NCBI GenBank assembly: GCA_028345055.1
Contig: JAOMCO010000005.1
Location: forward strand, 1 to 64,000
From: Candidatus Thioglobus sp.
Lineage (GTDB): Bacteria; Pseudomonadota; Gammaproteobacteria; PS1; Pseudothioglobaceae
DNA: 64,000 bases
Reading direction: 5' to 3'
Shown here piece by piece: positions 51,692 through 60,001 of the stretch. Position numbers and translations under genes: made by a program. Position 1 is the first letter of the stretch, and each line of letters starts with the position of its first letter. The notes beneath the pieces are model-generated. The model had not been told where the DNA came from and did no database searches. It worked only from the letters and a program-made list of their open reading frames with translations.

Positions 51692-52546
51692 TTAATTATC
51701 TGAGATTGATAATACAAAAGGTTGGTGATCTGAAGCATCTGTTTCTTCATTAACAGCAAAACTATTAACATTACTTTTAAGATTATCACTTATGAAAGCA
51801 AAGTCTCTGCAATGAGCACCTTCCGGCCATTGTTTCTTATCAAAAATTCCGCAGGTTGGTGCATGTTCGATTTTAGGATTTAATTGCCTCCAAGCGTCAA
51901 TTAGGCCATCCTTACTTTTACTATTATTTGTAAGAAGATTGTATTCTTTAGAGTCTAACTCAAAGTTAAAGTCTCCACAAAGAATGAGCTTATTAGATCT
52001 TTCAAGTTTGGCATAAGGCCCACGCTGTTGAATCTTGGCAGGGTTTAGAGATAATTTATCTATATCATCTTTAATTTCAAGAATGCGCTTTACCTGTGCA
52101 TAGCGTTGATCTTGAGATCCATACTCTAAGTGGGTAGTCATTATGCATATTGGATAAAAAGAGGTCTTAACAGTAACTTCTGAAACCTGTCTTGGCATAT
52201 GTCTGAAACTGCTATCTGTTGGCTGAGGGAGAATATGATTAAAGGATGATAATATTGGTAATTTTGAAAGGATGATATTTCCAAACTGCTCCCTTTCTCT
52301 CTCACCTGGCCTAAGAACATTGTACGCAGGGCCAAAAAATGGCTCATATTCTTTAAAGATGTCTGACAGTTGATTCAATTGATCAGGCTGAGTTCCGTCC
52401 TTTAGCTCACAATTTCGAGACACCTCTTGAAGGCAAATAATATCAGGCGAACAAATGCTAAAAATAGTATCAGCAATTCTCTCTAAGGAGATTATTCCAT
52501 CTACACCCTCTCCATTTTGTATATTCCAGCTTAGAACTTGAATCAT
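51692..52546 (-). CDS. Endonuclease/exonuclease/phosphatase (EEP) family metal hydrolase
   Basis: A 284-residue hydrolase of the DNase I/EEP fold, a Mg-dependent phosphodiesterase or phosphatase. Visible motifs: 'VLSWNIQNGEG' (Asn metal ligand), 'PDIICLQEVS' (catalytic Glu), 'THLEYGSQDQRYAQVKRI', 'ILCGDFNFELDS' (DxN) and 'DASDHQPFVLS' (SDH). No signal peptide, so cytoplasmic. The frame is open further to 52654, but ATG 52546 overlaps the permease stop (ATGA) and starts directly at the domain. It is the last gene of the glycerol-phosphate-type ABC operon, so it may cleave the imported phosphodiester to release glycerol-3-phosphate; this is inference. Confidence 0.86.
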   Translation of the reverse strand: MIQVLSWNIQNGEGVDGIISLERIADTIFSICSPDIICLQEVSRNCELKDGTQPDQLNQLSDIFKEYEPFFGPAYNVLRPGEREREQFGNIILSKLPILSSFNHILPQPTDSSFRHMPRQVSEVTVKTSFYPICIMTTHLEYGSQDQRYAQVKRILEIKDDIDKLSLNPAKIQQRGPYAKLERSNKLILCGDFNFELDSKEYNLLTNNSKSKDGLIDAWRQLNPKIEHAPTCGIFDKKQWPEGAHCRDFAFISDNLKSNVNSFAVNEETDASDHQPFVLSISDN

Positions 52547-53361
52547 TTGATTCCAGCTTGCATGAATGACTGAACAAACTGTTTTTGAAATATTAAGAAA
52601 GCAACCAATAGGGGGGCGACTGACATAAGTGTGGCGGCTGATAAAATCGACCATTCAACTCCAGACTCTGGAGCAGCAAAAATACCGAGACCTACAGTTA
52701 AGGGTCTTGTCTCAACTGAATTTGAAATGATGAGTGGCCATAAGAAGTTATTCCAGTGATGACTTACAGAAACTAAAGAGAATGCAATATATGTTGGGGT
52801 AGCAAGAGGAACATAAACCTTCCAAAGTATAGCCATAGTGCCGCAACCTTCAAGCTCAGCTGCATCCTCTAATTCTTTTGGAATCGATTTAAATGCTTGA
52901 CGTAAAAGAAAGATACAAAACGCACTTGCAATATAAGGTAGCCCCATGCCAGAAATCGTATCCACTAAGCCCAATTTTGAAAGTGTAACATAGTTTTGAA
53001 CTATTAATATTTCGGGCGTTATCATTAACTGCACTAGTACTAGCGCAAATGCAATATTGGCGCCCGTAAACTTAAAGCGAACAAAGGCATACGCTGCTAA
53101 TGTTGAAATTAAGAGCTGACCGGGCAAAATAAATGAAACTAGTAAAAAAGTATTTAGACTGAATCTGGCAAAAGGAGCCTGGCTCCATGCTTCACGGAAA
53201 TTATCTAGCGTGAGTGGTGAAAATATATCGAAATGCATCGCATCACTGCTTGAGTGAAAAGCTGCCCAAAAAGCATATAACAATGGAAGAATCCAAAATC
53301 CAGCTAGGATATATGCGCCTATGAGCTCAACACTTGTTTGTATTCGGTTTCTATAAGTCAT
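52543..53361 (-). CDS. ABC transporter permease, UgpE/MalG-like
   Basis: A 272-residue binding-protein-dependent permease with six transmembrane helices and the EAA loop 'LEDAAELEGCGTMAILWKVYVPLATP' region (about 173-198), in which E-A-A...G contacts the ATPase. It most resembles UgpE, the second permease of sn-glycerol-3-phosphate ABC importers (CUT1 class), though sugar permeases are close. It starts with an ATGA overlap to the first permease and ends with an ATGA overlap to the EEP hydrolase. Confidence 0.88.
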   Translation of the reverse strand: MTYRNRIQTSVELIGAYILAGFWILPLLYAFWAAFHSSSDAMHFDIFSPLTLDNFREAWSQAPFARFSLNTFLLVSFILPGQLLISTLAAYAFVRFKFTGANIAFALVLVQLMITPEILIVQNYVTLSKLGLVDTISGMGLPYIASAFCIFLLRQAFKSIPKELEDAAELEGCGTMAILWKVYVPLATPTYIAFSLVSVSHHWNNFLWPLIISNSVETRPLTVGLGIFAAPESGVEWSILSAATLMSVAPLLVAFLIFQKQFVQSFMQAGIK

Positions 53362-54233
53362 CGGTAATGAGTACGTCTATCTAAAAAGAAAAATTGTGCT
53401 AATGCAGTTAATGCAAGTAGAGCCAATAAAAATATGGTTAAAGCAGATGCATAAGAGATGTCTAAAAATGAGAAAGCTGTTTCATAAATATAGTAAAGAA
53501 TTAAATTACTTGCATTATCAGGACCACCTTTGGTTAAAACAAATAAATGATCAACAAGCTTAAATGAATTAAGGAAGGCGTTAATCAAAACAAATAATGT
53601 TGTTGGAAGGAGTAAAGGGAACTGGATGCGCCAAAAATAATTCCAACGAGATGAGCCCTCAAGCTTTGATGCCTCCTCGAGCTCAGGAGAAATGGTTTGC
53701 AGGCCAGCTAAATAAAAGACCATAAATAAGCCAGCTTCCTTCCAGACAGTCATCACTATGATGGATGGAAGAACGGTTGAAGGGTTTCCAAGCCAATTAT
53801 TGCCCTCAAATCCAAATATTTCAAGTACTTTATCTATTAATCCAATATCTGGTGCGTAGAAAAACAACCAAATATTAGCAACTGCAATCATTGGTAGCAT
53901 GGTTGGTGTGAAGTAAGCCATTCTCAGAAATCCTCTACCTGGAATAGCCTTATTAACAATTAAAGCCATCAGGATTGCAATACCTATAGAGGTTGGAATA
54001 GTTCCAAGTGCAAGCCACATATTATTTACAAAAACTTTCCAAAATATGGGGTCACTAAACATGCTCTCGTAGGCCTCAACTCCAGAGAATCTTCTAGGCC
54101 TTATGATTGATTTATTGGTATATAAACTTTGAAAAAAAGTTGTTACAGTGGGGTAGTGCGTAAACGCCAAAAGTAATATTGCTGCAGGAGTAAATAACAG
54201 CCAACCTTGAATATTTCGAACACTATCTTTCAT
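53358..54233 (-). CDS. ABC transporter permease, UgpA/MalF-like
   Basis: A 291-residue inner-membrane permease, six helices, CUT1 class. The EAA motif 'ELEEASKLEGSSRWNYFWRI' is at about residue 180-199. It forms a heterodimer with the next permease. Start ATG 54233; it is separated from the binding-protein gene by 67 bases that hold a strong terminator-like hairpin, so its expression relative to the binding protein is probably lowered. Confidence 0.88.
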   Translation of the reverse strand: MKDSVRNIQGWLLFTPAAILLLAFTHYPTVTTFFQSLYTNKSIIRPRRFSGVEAYESMFSDPIFWKVFVNNMWLALGTIPTSIGIAILMALIVNKAIPGRGFLRMAYFTPTMLPMIAVANIWLFFYAPDIGLIDKVLEIFGFEGNNWLGNPSTVLPSIIVMTVWKEAGLFMVFYLAGLQTISPELEEASKLEGSSRWNYFWRIQFPLLLPTTLFVLINAFLNSFKLVDHLFVLTKGGPDNASNLILYYIYETAFSFLDISYASALTIFLLALLALTALAQFFFLDRRTHYR

Positions 54234-54254
54234 TATTTTTTACTTTTGAAGTCT

Positions 54255-54293
54255 AAAAAATAATTGGCGGATGTGATTACACATCCGCCAATT
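54255..54293 (-). terminator. Strong intercistronic hairpin with T-tract (partial terminator) between binding protein and permeases
   Basis: On the minus strand a 14-bp perfect stem (54293-54280 pairing with 54275-54262, loop TAAT; core GGCGGATGTG/CACATCCGCC) starts eight bases after the binding-protein stop and is followed by a TTTTTT tract (54260-54255). Permease translation begins about 20 bases later. It has every mark of an intrinsic terminator; leakage through it would make excess binding protein over the membrane components. Confidence 0.9.
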
Positions 54294-54300
54294 TACCGAA

Positions 54301-55578
54301 TTAACGATAAGGTTTTAAAATACGCTCAGCAGCGGCTTGCGCCTCTGAAAGAGCTTCTTTTGGAGTTTTACTTCCTACAAGTGCAGCTTGGATTGCATCA
54401 TTCAATCCTTTTTTAACACGACTTGTTTGGTAAGTTGAAAACTCGGCAGTAGCATACGCTAATTGATCACGAGCAACTGCTGCTGGTGGGAACTCTGCTA
54501 CATAAGATGATAATGCATCAGTCTCATATGCATCAGAGCTAACACCCATATAGCCAGTAGCTACTGACCAAGCTGCTGATTGCTCAGGTGAAGTCATAAA
54601 CTTAATTAGTTTCATAGATGCTTCACGCTCTTCCGCAGAAGTATCCTTAAACATGTAGAAGTTACCACCGCCTGTAGGAGTTCCACGACGTTTTCCAGCT
54701 GGAAGCATTGCTACTCCAAAATCAAAGCTAGCATTGTTCTTAACAGTAGTTAAGTTTCCAGTAGAGTGCCACATCATTGCAGTTTTTCCCTCTAGGAAGT
54801 TTTGACGAAGAGTACCCCACTCGATTGTGCCTTCAGGCATAATCTTGTGCTCAGATCCCATAGCTTTCCAAACTTCTAAAGCTTCAACTACATCAGGATG
54901 ATCAAAGTTAGTCTTATCACCACTCGTCATTAGAGTTTGGCCATTTTGCATAGCAAGCGCACCAAACATCCAGTATGGATAACCCGTTGATGGAATCATA
55001 AGACCCCACTGTGAGCCATCATCTTTAGTTAATGCTTTCGCCGCAGCAATAAGCCCACCCCAAGTTGATGGAGGTGTTTCTGGATCTAAGCCAGCTTCAC
55101 GATAGGCATCTTTGTTATAGTACATAACAATAGTTGAACGTTGGAAAGGGATACCCCAAGTTTTTCCAGCTGCCATTCCATTTTCCATTAGTGATGGGTA
55201 AAAAGAATTCAACCATGCCTTTTCTTCAGCTGTTGAAACAACATCATCAAAAGGGATAATTGCATCAAGCTCACGAAGTTCATGAACATCAATTGAGAAC
55301 ATTACTGATAACTGAGCAGGTTTTCCACTCTCAAGAGCTGCAAGAGCTTTAATTCTTGTATCGTCATAGTTACCAGAATAAATTGCATTAACTTCAATGT
55401 CAGGATTTTCTGCCATAAAGTCTGCAACTATCGAATCAACGGCTTGTGTTAGTTTGCCGCCGACAGCGATAGGGTAGTACATTGTTAATTCCGTTTTTGC
55501 AATAGCCGCACTTGAAAACATAGATATACCAAGTGCAACAGTTAAGCAATAGGAAATTTTAGTAAACATTTTTTTCAT
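54301..55578 (-). CDS. Periplasmic solute-binding protein, UgpB-like
   Basis: A 425-residue ABC importer receptor with a Sec signal peptide (residues 1-27, 'MKKMFTKISYCLTVALGISM', cleavage after 'AIAKT'-adjacent Ala). The mature part is the extracellular-solute-binding family 1 fold. The pattern of UgpB is seen from the start: 'TELTMYYPIAVGGKLTQAV' and 'FMAENPDIEVNAIYSGNYDD', then 'MYYNKDAYREAGLDPETPP', as in glycerol-3-phosphate receptors, though the ligand cannot be proven. ATG 55578 has GGAGA before it (GAAACAAATG). It is the third gene of the operon and is followed by the hairpin. Confidence 0.87.
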   Translation of the reverse strand: MKKMFTKISYCLTVALGISMFSSAAIAKTELTMYYPIAVGGKLTQAVDSIVADFMAENPDIEVNAIYSGNYDDTRIKALAALESGKPAQLSVMFSIDVHELRELDAIIPFDDVVSTAEEKAWLNSFYPSLMENGMAAGKTWGIPFQRSTIVMYYNKDAYREAGLDPETPPSTWGGLIAAAKALTKDDGSQWGLMIPSTGYPYWMFGALAMQNGQTLMTSGDKTNFDHPDVVEALEVWKAMGSEHKIMPEGTIEWGTLRQNFLEGKTAMMWHSTGNLTTVKNNASFDFGVAMLPAGKRRGTPTGGGNFYMFKDTSAEEREASMKLIKFMTSPEQSAAWSVATGYMGVSSDAYETDALSSYVAEFPPAAVARDQLAYATAEFSTYQTSRVKKGLNDAIQAALVGSKTPKEALSEAQAAAERILKPYR

Positions 55579-55630
55579 TTGTTTCTCCTATTTAATCGTA
55601 GTGTTAAACATTTGTTATTGATAAGCGTTC

Positions 55631-56668
55631 CTACGACTTTAAACGCTGATCATTTTTATCAAACAAATACATATCATCTAGGCTCCAGCTAACGCATAGC
55701 TTATCTCCTAGTTGAATTTTGGGTTGTCTCGGCTCACGAAGAAAAAAGTCCTTCTCTTTATGAGTTAGTTTGAATACAGTTTCACCACCGAAGTAATCAA
55801 TACTTTTCACTATGACTGAAAGACCTTTTTTTGAGAACACTATGTGCTCAGGTCTAACTCCAATATCCTTAATATTTTTATTTGAGTCTACTTCTGAATA
55901 TATTTTCGAATCTAAGCTAGAGATATCTATTTCATTTATATTCAGAATATTCATTGGCGGAAGTCCAATGAATTGAGCACTAAAAACGCTATTTGGTGAA
56001 TTATAAATTTCCTCTGGAGCCCCAACTTGAACAATTTTTCCCAATTTAAGTAGAATAATTTGGTCTGCCATAGACATCGCTTCAACCTGGTCATGAGTTA
56101 CATAAACTACAGTTAATCCCAATCTTTTTTGAAGGTCTCTAATTTCATCTCGCATTTCTGCACGCAGTTTTGAGTCTAGGTTTGATAATGGCTCATCCAT
56201 CAGGCATACTGACTGATCAGATACAATAGAGCGTGCTAGTGCAACTCTCTGGCGCTGACCACCTGATAGGTTGGCGGGCTTTCGATCTAACAAATCAGTA
56301 AGTCCCACTGCATTGGCTGCTTCTTTGACCTTTTTTTCCCTTTCTTCAGAAGGAACTTTACGAACTTTGAGACCAAATTGAATATTTTCTTTGACATTTA
56401 AGTGAGGAAATAAGGCATATGACTGAAACACCATAGAAACGCCTCTTTTAGAGGCCTCTACATCAGTAACATCTGCTCCAGCAATATTGATAATGCCATG
56501 AGTCACCTTTTCAAGTCCTGACAACATCTTAAGAATTGTCGATTTACCGCATCCAGATGGGCCAAGAAGCACAGTAAAAGATTTTTCAGGAACAGTAAAC
56601 GATACATCTTTTACAGCTTCAATATCACCATAACTTCTTGAAAGATTTTTTACTTCAATTGCACTCAC
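55631..56668 (-). CDS. ABC transporter ATP-binding protein, UgpC/MalK-like
   Basis: A 345-residue CUT1-type ATPase. Walker A 'LLGPSGCGKSTILKM' (near residue 35), signature 'LSGGQRQRVALARSI', Walker B 'VCLMDEPLSNLDS', and His-loop 'VYVTHDQVEA' are intact. The C-terminal TOBE/regulatory region ('GVRPEHIVFSKKGLSVIV') is present, so it may bind regulators as MalK does. It overlaps the upstream regulator gene by 4 bases, unusual in that the ATPase precedes the binding protein. Drives both permeases. Confidence 0.9.
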   Translation of the reverse strand: MSAIEVKNLSRSYGDIEAVKDVSFTVPEKSFTVLLGPSGCGKSTILKMLSGLEKVTHGIINIAGADVTDVEASKRGVSMVFQSYALFPHLNVKENIQFGLKVRKVPSEEREKKVKEAANAVGLTDLLDRKPANLSGGQRQRVALARSIVSDQSVCLMDEPLSNLDSKLRAEMRDEIRDLQKRLGLTVVYVTHDQVEAMSMADQIILLKLGKIVQVGAPEEIYNSPNSVFSAQFIGLPPMNILNINEIDISSLDSKIYSEVDSNKNIKDIGVRPEHIVFSKKGLSVIVKSIDYFGGETVFKLTHKEKDFFLREPRQPKIQLGDKLCVSWSLDDMYLFDKNDQRLKS

Positions 56669-57438
56669 ATTAACTCCTTGTCACAAACTACAAATTCTGC
56701 CTCTGAATCAATAATAATTTGAGAGACATCAGAAGGAGGGCTTTGATCACAAAAGACTTTAGTGACTTCTTGAATTTGACCTCCACGAACATGTGCAACA
56801 CGACCAAATTTCTCATGATCTAAAACCAGAAGGCTTTCGCGACAGTTATCTAGAATGACTCTTCTAATTTGAACTTCTTCATCTGAGAAGTCAAGTAATG
56901 CTCCATCCATATCAACTCCAGCAACACCAAAGATCCCAAAGTCTGTCTTGTACGAGTTAAAGAAGTTTTCTACTGGACTTCCTACCATATCAAAGTCACC
57001 ACTTCTTATTCTGCCACCAGAGCAATAAACTTCAAAACTTGGGTTTGTGCTTGCAGTTTGAGCAATGATTAAGTTATTGGTATAAATTTTTAAATTTTGG
57101 TGTTTTAATAATGATCTAACAACCATCTCAGGGGTGGTTCCAATTCCCAAAGAGATTGAACTTCCATTTGGAATTAGACTTGCAACTTCTTTTGCGATTG
57201 ATCTTTTGGCGACTCTATTGAGAACTTGTCTTGTGCCATAAGCTAAATTTCCATCTGTAGATAAAGGAACTACACCACCATGCTTTCTTCTTGCTTGACC
57301 ATAATCGCATAGTGCATTAATATCTCTTCTGACAGTTTGGGTTGTTACATTAAACTTGTCAGCAAGACTCTCAACAGTTAAAAATTCCTCTTGACGTAAA
57401 AGGTCAGAAATTTCTGCTTGTCTAGCAGTTAAATCCAT
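56665..57438 (-). CDS. DeoR/GlpR-family transcriptional repressor
   Basis: A 257-residue regulator with an N-terminal DeoR HTH ('RQAEISDLLRQEEFLTVESL', 'VTTQTVRRDINALCDYGQA') and a C-terminal sugar-phosphate-sensing domain ('RSIAKEVASLIPNGSSISLG'). The closest known type is GlpR, which represses glycerol-3-phosphate genes and is released by glycerol-3-phosphate; this is supported by the adjacent glpD and transporter. GGAG at 57445-57448 precedes the ATG. It is co-transcribed with the ATPase and probably autoregulated through sites in the upstream divergent region. Confidence 0.88.
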   Translation of the reverse strand: MDLTARQAEISDLLRQEEFLTVESLADKFNVTTQTVRRDINALCDYGQARRKHGGVVPLSTDGNLAYGTRQVLNRVAKRSIAKEVASLIPNGSSISLGIGTTPEMVVRSLLKHQNLKIYTNNLIIAQTASTNPSFEVYCSGGRIRSGDFDMVGSPVENFFNSYKTDFGIFGVAGVDMDGALLDFSDEEVQIRRVILDNCRESLLVLDHEKFGRVAHVRGGQIQEVTKVFCDQSPPSDVSQIIIDSEAEFVVCDKELM

Positions 57439-57453
57439 TCAAATCTCCAAATT

Positions 57454-57621
57454 GTTCATTTGAACTATAAGTCTAACATAAAATTCAAAAACGAACAATA
57501 ATTTTTAATCATCTGAATATTTTTAGTTAATATAGCTAATATCATGCTAAAATAAACATATATATGTTCATATGAAAATAATTATTTTCACTTTGATTAT
57601 TATGCTGAACATGATTGTTTA
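57454..57621. promoter_or_regulatory. Divergent regulatory region with GlpR-like palindromes
   Basis: The 205-base gap between the regulator and the HAD gene contains repeated TGTTCA/TGAACA-type half sites. These are: palindrome GTTCATTTGAAC (57454-57465), ACGAACAAT (57491-57499), overlapping palindromes AACATATATATGTT (57555-57568) and GTTCATATGAA (57566-57576), and TGAACATGATTGTTT (57606-57620). E. coli GlpR operators are built from TGTTCG/CGAACA half sites, so these are plausible binding sites of the adjacent regulator, placed to control both transcripts. Binding is inferred, not shown. Confidence 0.6.
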
Positions 57622-57643
57622 TTATCAATTCTGAGGAGTCTTA

Positions 57644-58438
57644 ATGAAAAATTTGTCATCAATGCCATTATCTCAGTTGCAAGATACCAAGTTCATTCTT
57701 ACAGATATTGATGATACTTTAACCTCAGATGGAAGATTAAAAAGTAATGCTTATGTCGCCATGGAAAACCTATCTAATGAGGGTTACATAATTATTCCGG
57801 TTACTGGACGCTGTGCTGGCTGGTGTGATCATATCGCTAGGATGTGGCCAGTTGATGGAGTTGTTGGTGAAAATGGTGCTTTTTTCTTTAGTTATGATCA
57901 TGATAGTAAAAAAATGAATAGTTCATATAGTCAGAATGAGAGTGAAAGAGAAAAGAACTTAGCATTTTTAAATCAACTTAAAAATAAAATTCTCGATAAA
58001 GTGCCTGGAACTGCAGAGGCATCTGATCAAGAATATCGAATTACAGACTTAGCTATCGATTTTGCTGAAGATGTTCCTAAACTTTCAGAAAATAAGATTA
58101 CTGAAATTGTTCAGATTGCTGAACAAAATGGAGCAATTGCCAAGGTAAGTTCCATACATGTTAATTGCTGGATTGGAACTCATAATAAACTTACAACCAG
58201 CCTAAAAATGCTTAAGCAGAACTTTGGACTTAGTGATAATGAAATTCAAAATAATGTCGTATTTATTGGTGACTCACCAAATGATTCAACAATGTTTGGT
58301 TTTTTTAAAAATTCAGTTGGCGTCGCCAACGTAGTTGACCTAATAAGCAGTATTGAAAATCCACCAAAATATATTACATCTAATTTCTCGGGTGATGGCT
58401 TTGTTGAGCTTGCAGATTTCATAATTAATAATAAATAA
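57644..58438 (+). CDS. HAD-superfamily (Cof/IIB type) phosphatase
   Basis: A 264-residue HAD hydrolase. Motif I 'LTDIDDTLTSDGRL' (DxDxT), motif II region 'IIPVTGRCAGWCDH', and motif III/IV 'VVFIGDSPNDSTMFGFF' (GDxxND) are all present, with a capping domain between that marks subclass IIB (sugar-phosphate type). ATG 57644 has GGAG nicely placed. It overlaps no gene but abuts glpD, whose ATG follows its stop directly. Likely acts on glycerol-phosphate-related or sugar phosphate; substrate not deducible. Confidence 0.85.
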   Translation: MKNLSSMPLSQLQDTKFILTDIDDTLTSDGRLKSNAYVAMENLSNEGYIIIPVTGRCAGWCDHIARMWPVDGVVGENGAFFFSYDHDSKKMNSSYSQNESEREKNLAFLNQLKNKILDKVPGTAEASDQEYRITDLAIDFAEDVPKLSENKITEIVQIAEQNGAIAKVSSIHVNCWIGTHNKLTTSLKMLKQNFGLSDNEIQNNVVFIGDSPNDSTMFGFFKNSVGVANVVDLISSIENPPKYITSNFSGDGFVELADFIINNK

Positions 58439-60001
58439 ATGCCAGAACACTCAGAAAAAATTTATGATATTTTTATAGCTGGTGGCGGCATTAATGGAAT
58501 TGGAGTAGCTAGAGATGCGGCAGGCAGAGGCTACTCAGTTTGTCTATGCGAAATGAATGATTTTGCTTCAGGGACTTCTTCTAACTCTACAAAATTAATC
58601 CATGGTGGTCTACGATACCTTGAGTATTATAAATTTCGTTTAGTTCAAGAATCATTAAAGGAACGTGAAGTCCTCCTTAAAATGGCGCCACATATCATTT
58701 GGCCTATGAGATTTATTCTTCCACATTCAAAAGGTATGAGACCTGCTTGGCTTTTAAGGTTGGGCTTATTTCTTTATGATCATTTAGGTTTTAGAAAAAT
58801 TCTTCCTGGAACTAGTCATATTAAGCTCAATAAAAGTGTATTTGGTTCTCCTCTTAAGAGTAATTTTAAATTTGGATATGAATATTCTGATTGTTGGGTA
58901 GATGACTCAAGATTAGTAATCTTAAATGCTATTGATGCAGCTTCAAAAGGTGCAAATATACAAAATTATTGTAAAGTAACCAATGTTAGTAAATCTGATG
59001 GATTGTGGTCAATAACTACAACCAATTCAATTGATGGTAAACAGAGGGTATCTAAAGCAAAGAGCTTTATTAATGCTTCAGGGCCATGGATTGATGATGT
59101 TTTAGAGAGCTCTTTTAAAAAGAAAAACTCAAAAAATGTTCGACTTGTAAGGGGAAGCCATATTGTCGTCAATAAGTTATTTGATCATGACAGGTCCTAT
59201 ATATGTCAGAACAATGATAATCGAATTTTTTTTATGATCCCGTATGAAGATAAATTTACTTTGATTGGAACTACAGATATTGACCATGGGCAATCAGCTG
59301 GAAAGGTTGAGATTAGTGAAGAAGAGCAGCTTTATATTTGTAAATCAGCTAATGAATATTTAAATACAGAGATTAGTTTAAAAGATATTGTTTGGAGTTA
59401 CTCAGGAGTTAGGCCTCTATATGATGATGGTGCAAGTGAGGCGCAAGATGCTACTCGTGACTATGTAATCAAAGTAGAAGAGCAGGATTCATCACTGATG
59501 GTCAACATTTTTGGAGGAAAAATTACAACCTATCGTCGTCTATCAGAATCTATTCTTAAACATGTTGAAGGGTTTCTTGGTAAGCGAGGCAATGCTTGGA
59601 CTGAAAAGTCTTCACTTCCTGGAGGAGACATAGCTGTTGATGGTCAAATTGATTTAAATACTAAACTTCATAAGAAATATCCTTTTTTAACTGAAGAGAC
59701 CATCAAGCGACTAGTTCGCTCTTATGGAACTATTTCGTTTGATATTTTTGGTGGTGCAGAAAATTTAGAATCACTTGGAGAGCATTTTGGTTCTGGTCTT
59801 TATGAAAGGGAGGTTAACTATTTAATTCAAGAAGAATGGTCCCGCACTTCAGATGACATTTTGTTCAGAAGATCTAAACTTGGATTATCCTTTTCTAAAG
59901 ATAAAATAAAAAAACTAGATCTATATCTGGATGATTTTTTCAAAGCCAGCAGTCATTCAAAAAATGATGAACTAAAAAGCAAAATGGTTGAAAAAGTATG
60001 A
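58439..60001 (+). CDS. glpD: Aerobic glycerol-3-phosphate dehydrogenase
   Basis: GlpD oxidises glycerol-3-phosphate to DHAP, passing electrons to the quinone pool at the membrane. The 520-residue flavoenzyme has the FAD motif 'DIFIAGGGINGIGVARDAAGRG' region, 'GTSSNSTKLIHGGLRYLEYY', 'FINASGPWIDDV', 'IFFMIPYEDKFTLIGTTDID' and 'SGVRPLYDDGASEAQDATRD', all typical. The C-terminal domain is intact. Start codon immediately after the HAD stop; its stop overlaps the Na/Pi protein start (ATGA). It anchors the interpretation of the cluster as glycerol-phosphate catabolism. Confidence 0.95.
   Translation: MPEHSEKIYDIFIAGGGINGIGVARDAAGRGYSVCLCEMNDFASGTSSNSTKLIHGGLRYLEYYKFRLVQESLKEREVLLKMAPHIIWPMRFILPHSKGMRPAWLLRLGLFLYDHLGFRKILPGTSHIKLNKSVFGSPLKSNFKFGYEYSDCWVDDSRLVILNAIDAASKGANIQNYCKVTNVSKSDGLWSITTTNSIDGKQRVSKAKSFINASGPWIDDVLESSFKKKNSKNVRLVRGSHIVVNKLFDHDRSYICQNNDNRIFFMIPYEDKFTLIGTTDIDHGQSAGKVEISEEEQLYICKSANEYLNTEISLKDIVWSYSGVRPLYDDGASEAQDATRDYVIKVEEQDSSLMVNIFGGKITTYRRLSESILKHVEGFLGKRGNAWTEKSSLPGGDIAVDGQIDLNTKLHKKYPFLTEETIKRLVRSYGTISFDIFGGAENLESLGEHFGSGLYEREVNYLIQEEWSRTSDDILFRRSKLGLSFSKDKIKKLDLYLDDFFKASSHSKNDELKSKMVEKV

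Noticed and set aside
52547-52654. N-terminal extension of the EEP hydrolase upstream of 52546
   Set aside because: It lies inside the permease gene, resembles no leader or domain, and the ATG at 52546 forms an ATGA overlap with the permease stop exactly at the domain start.
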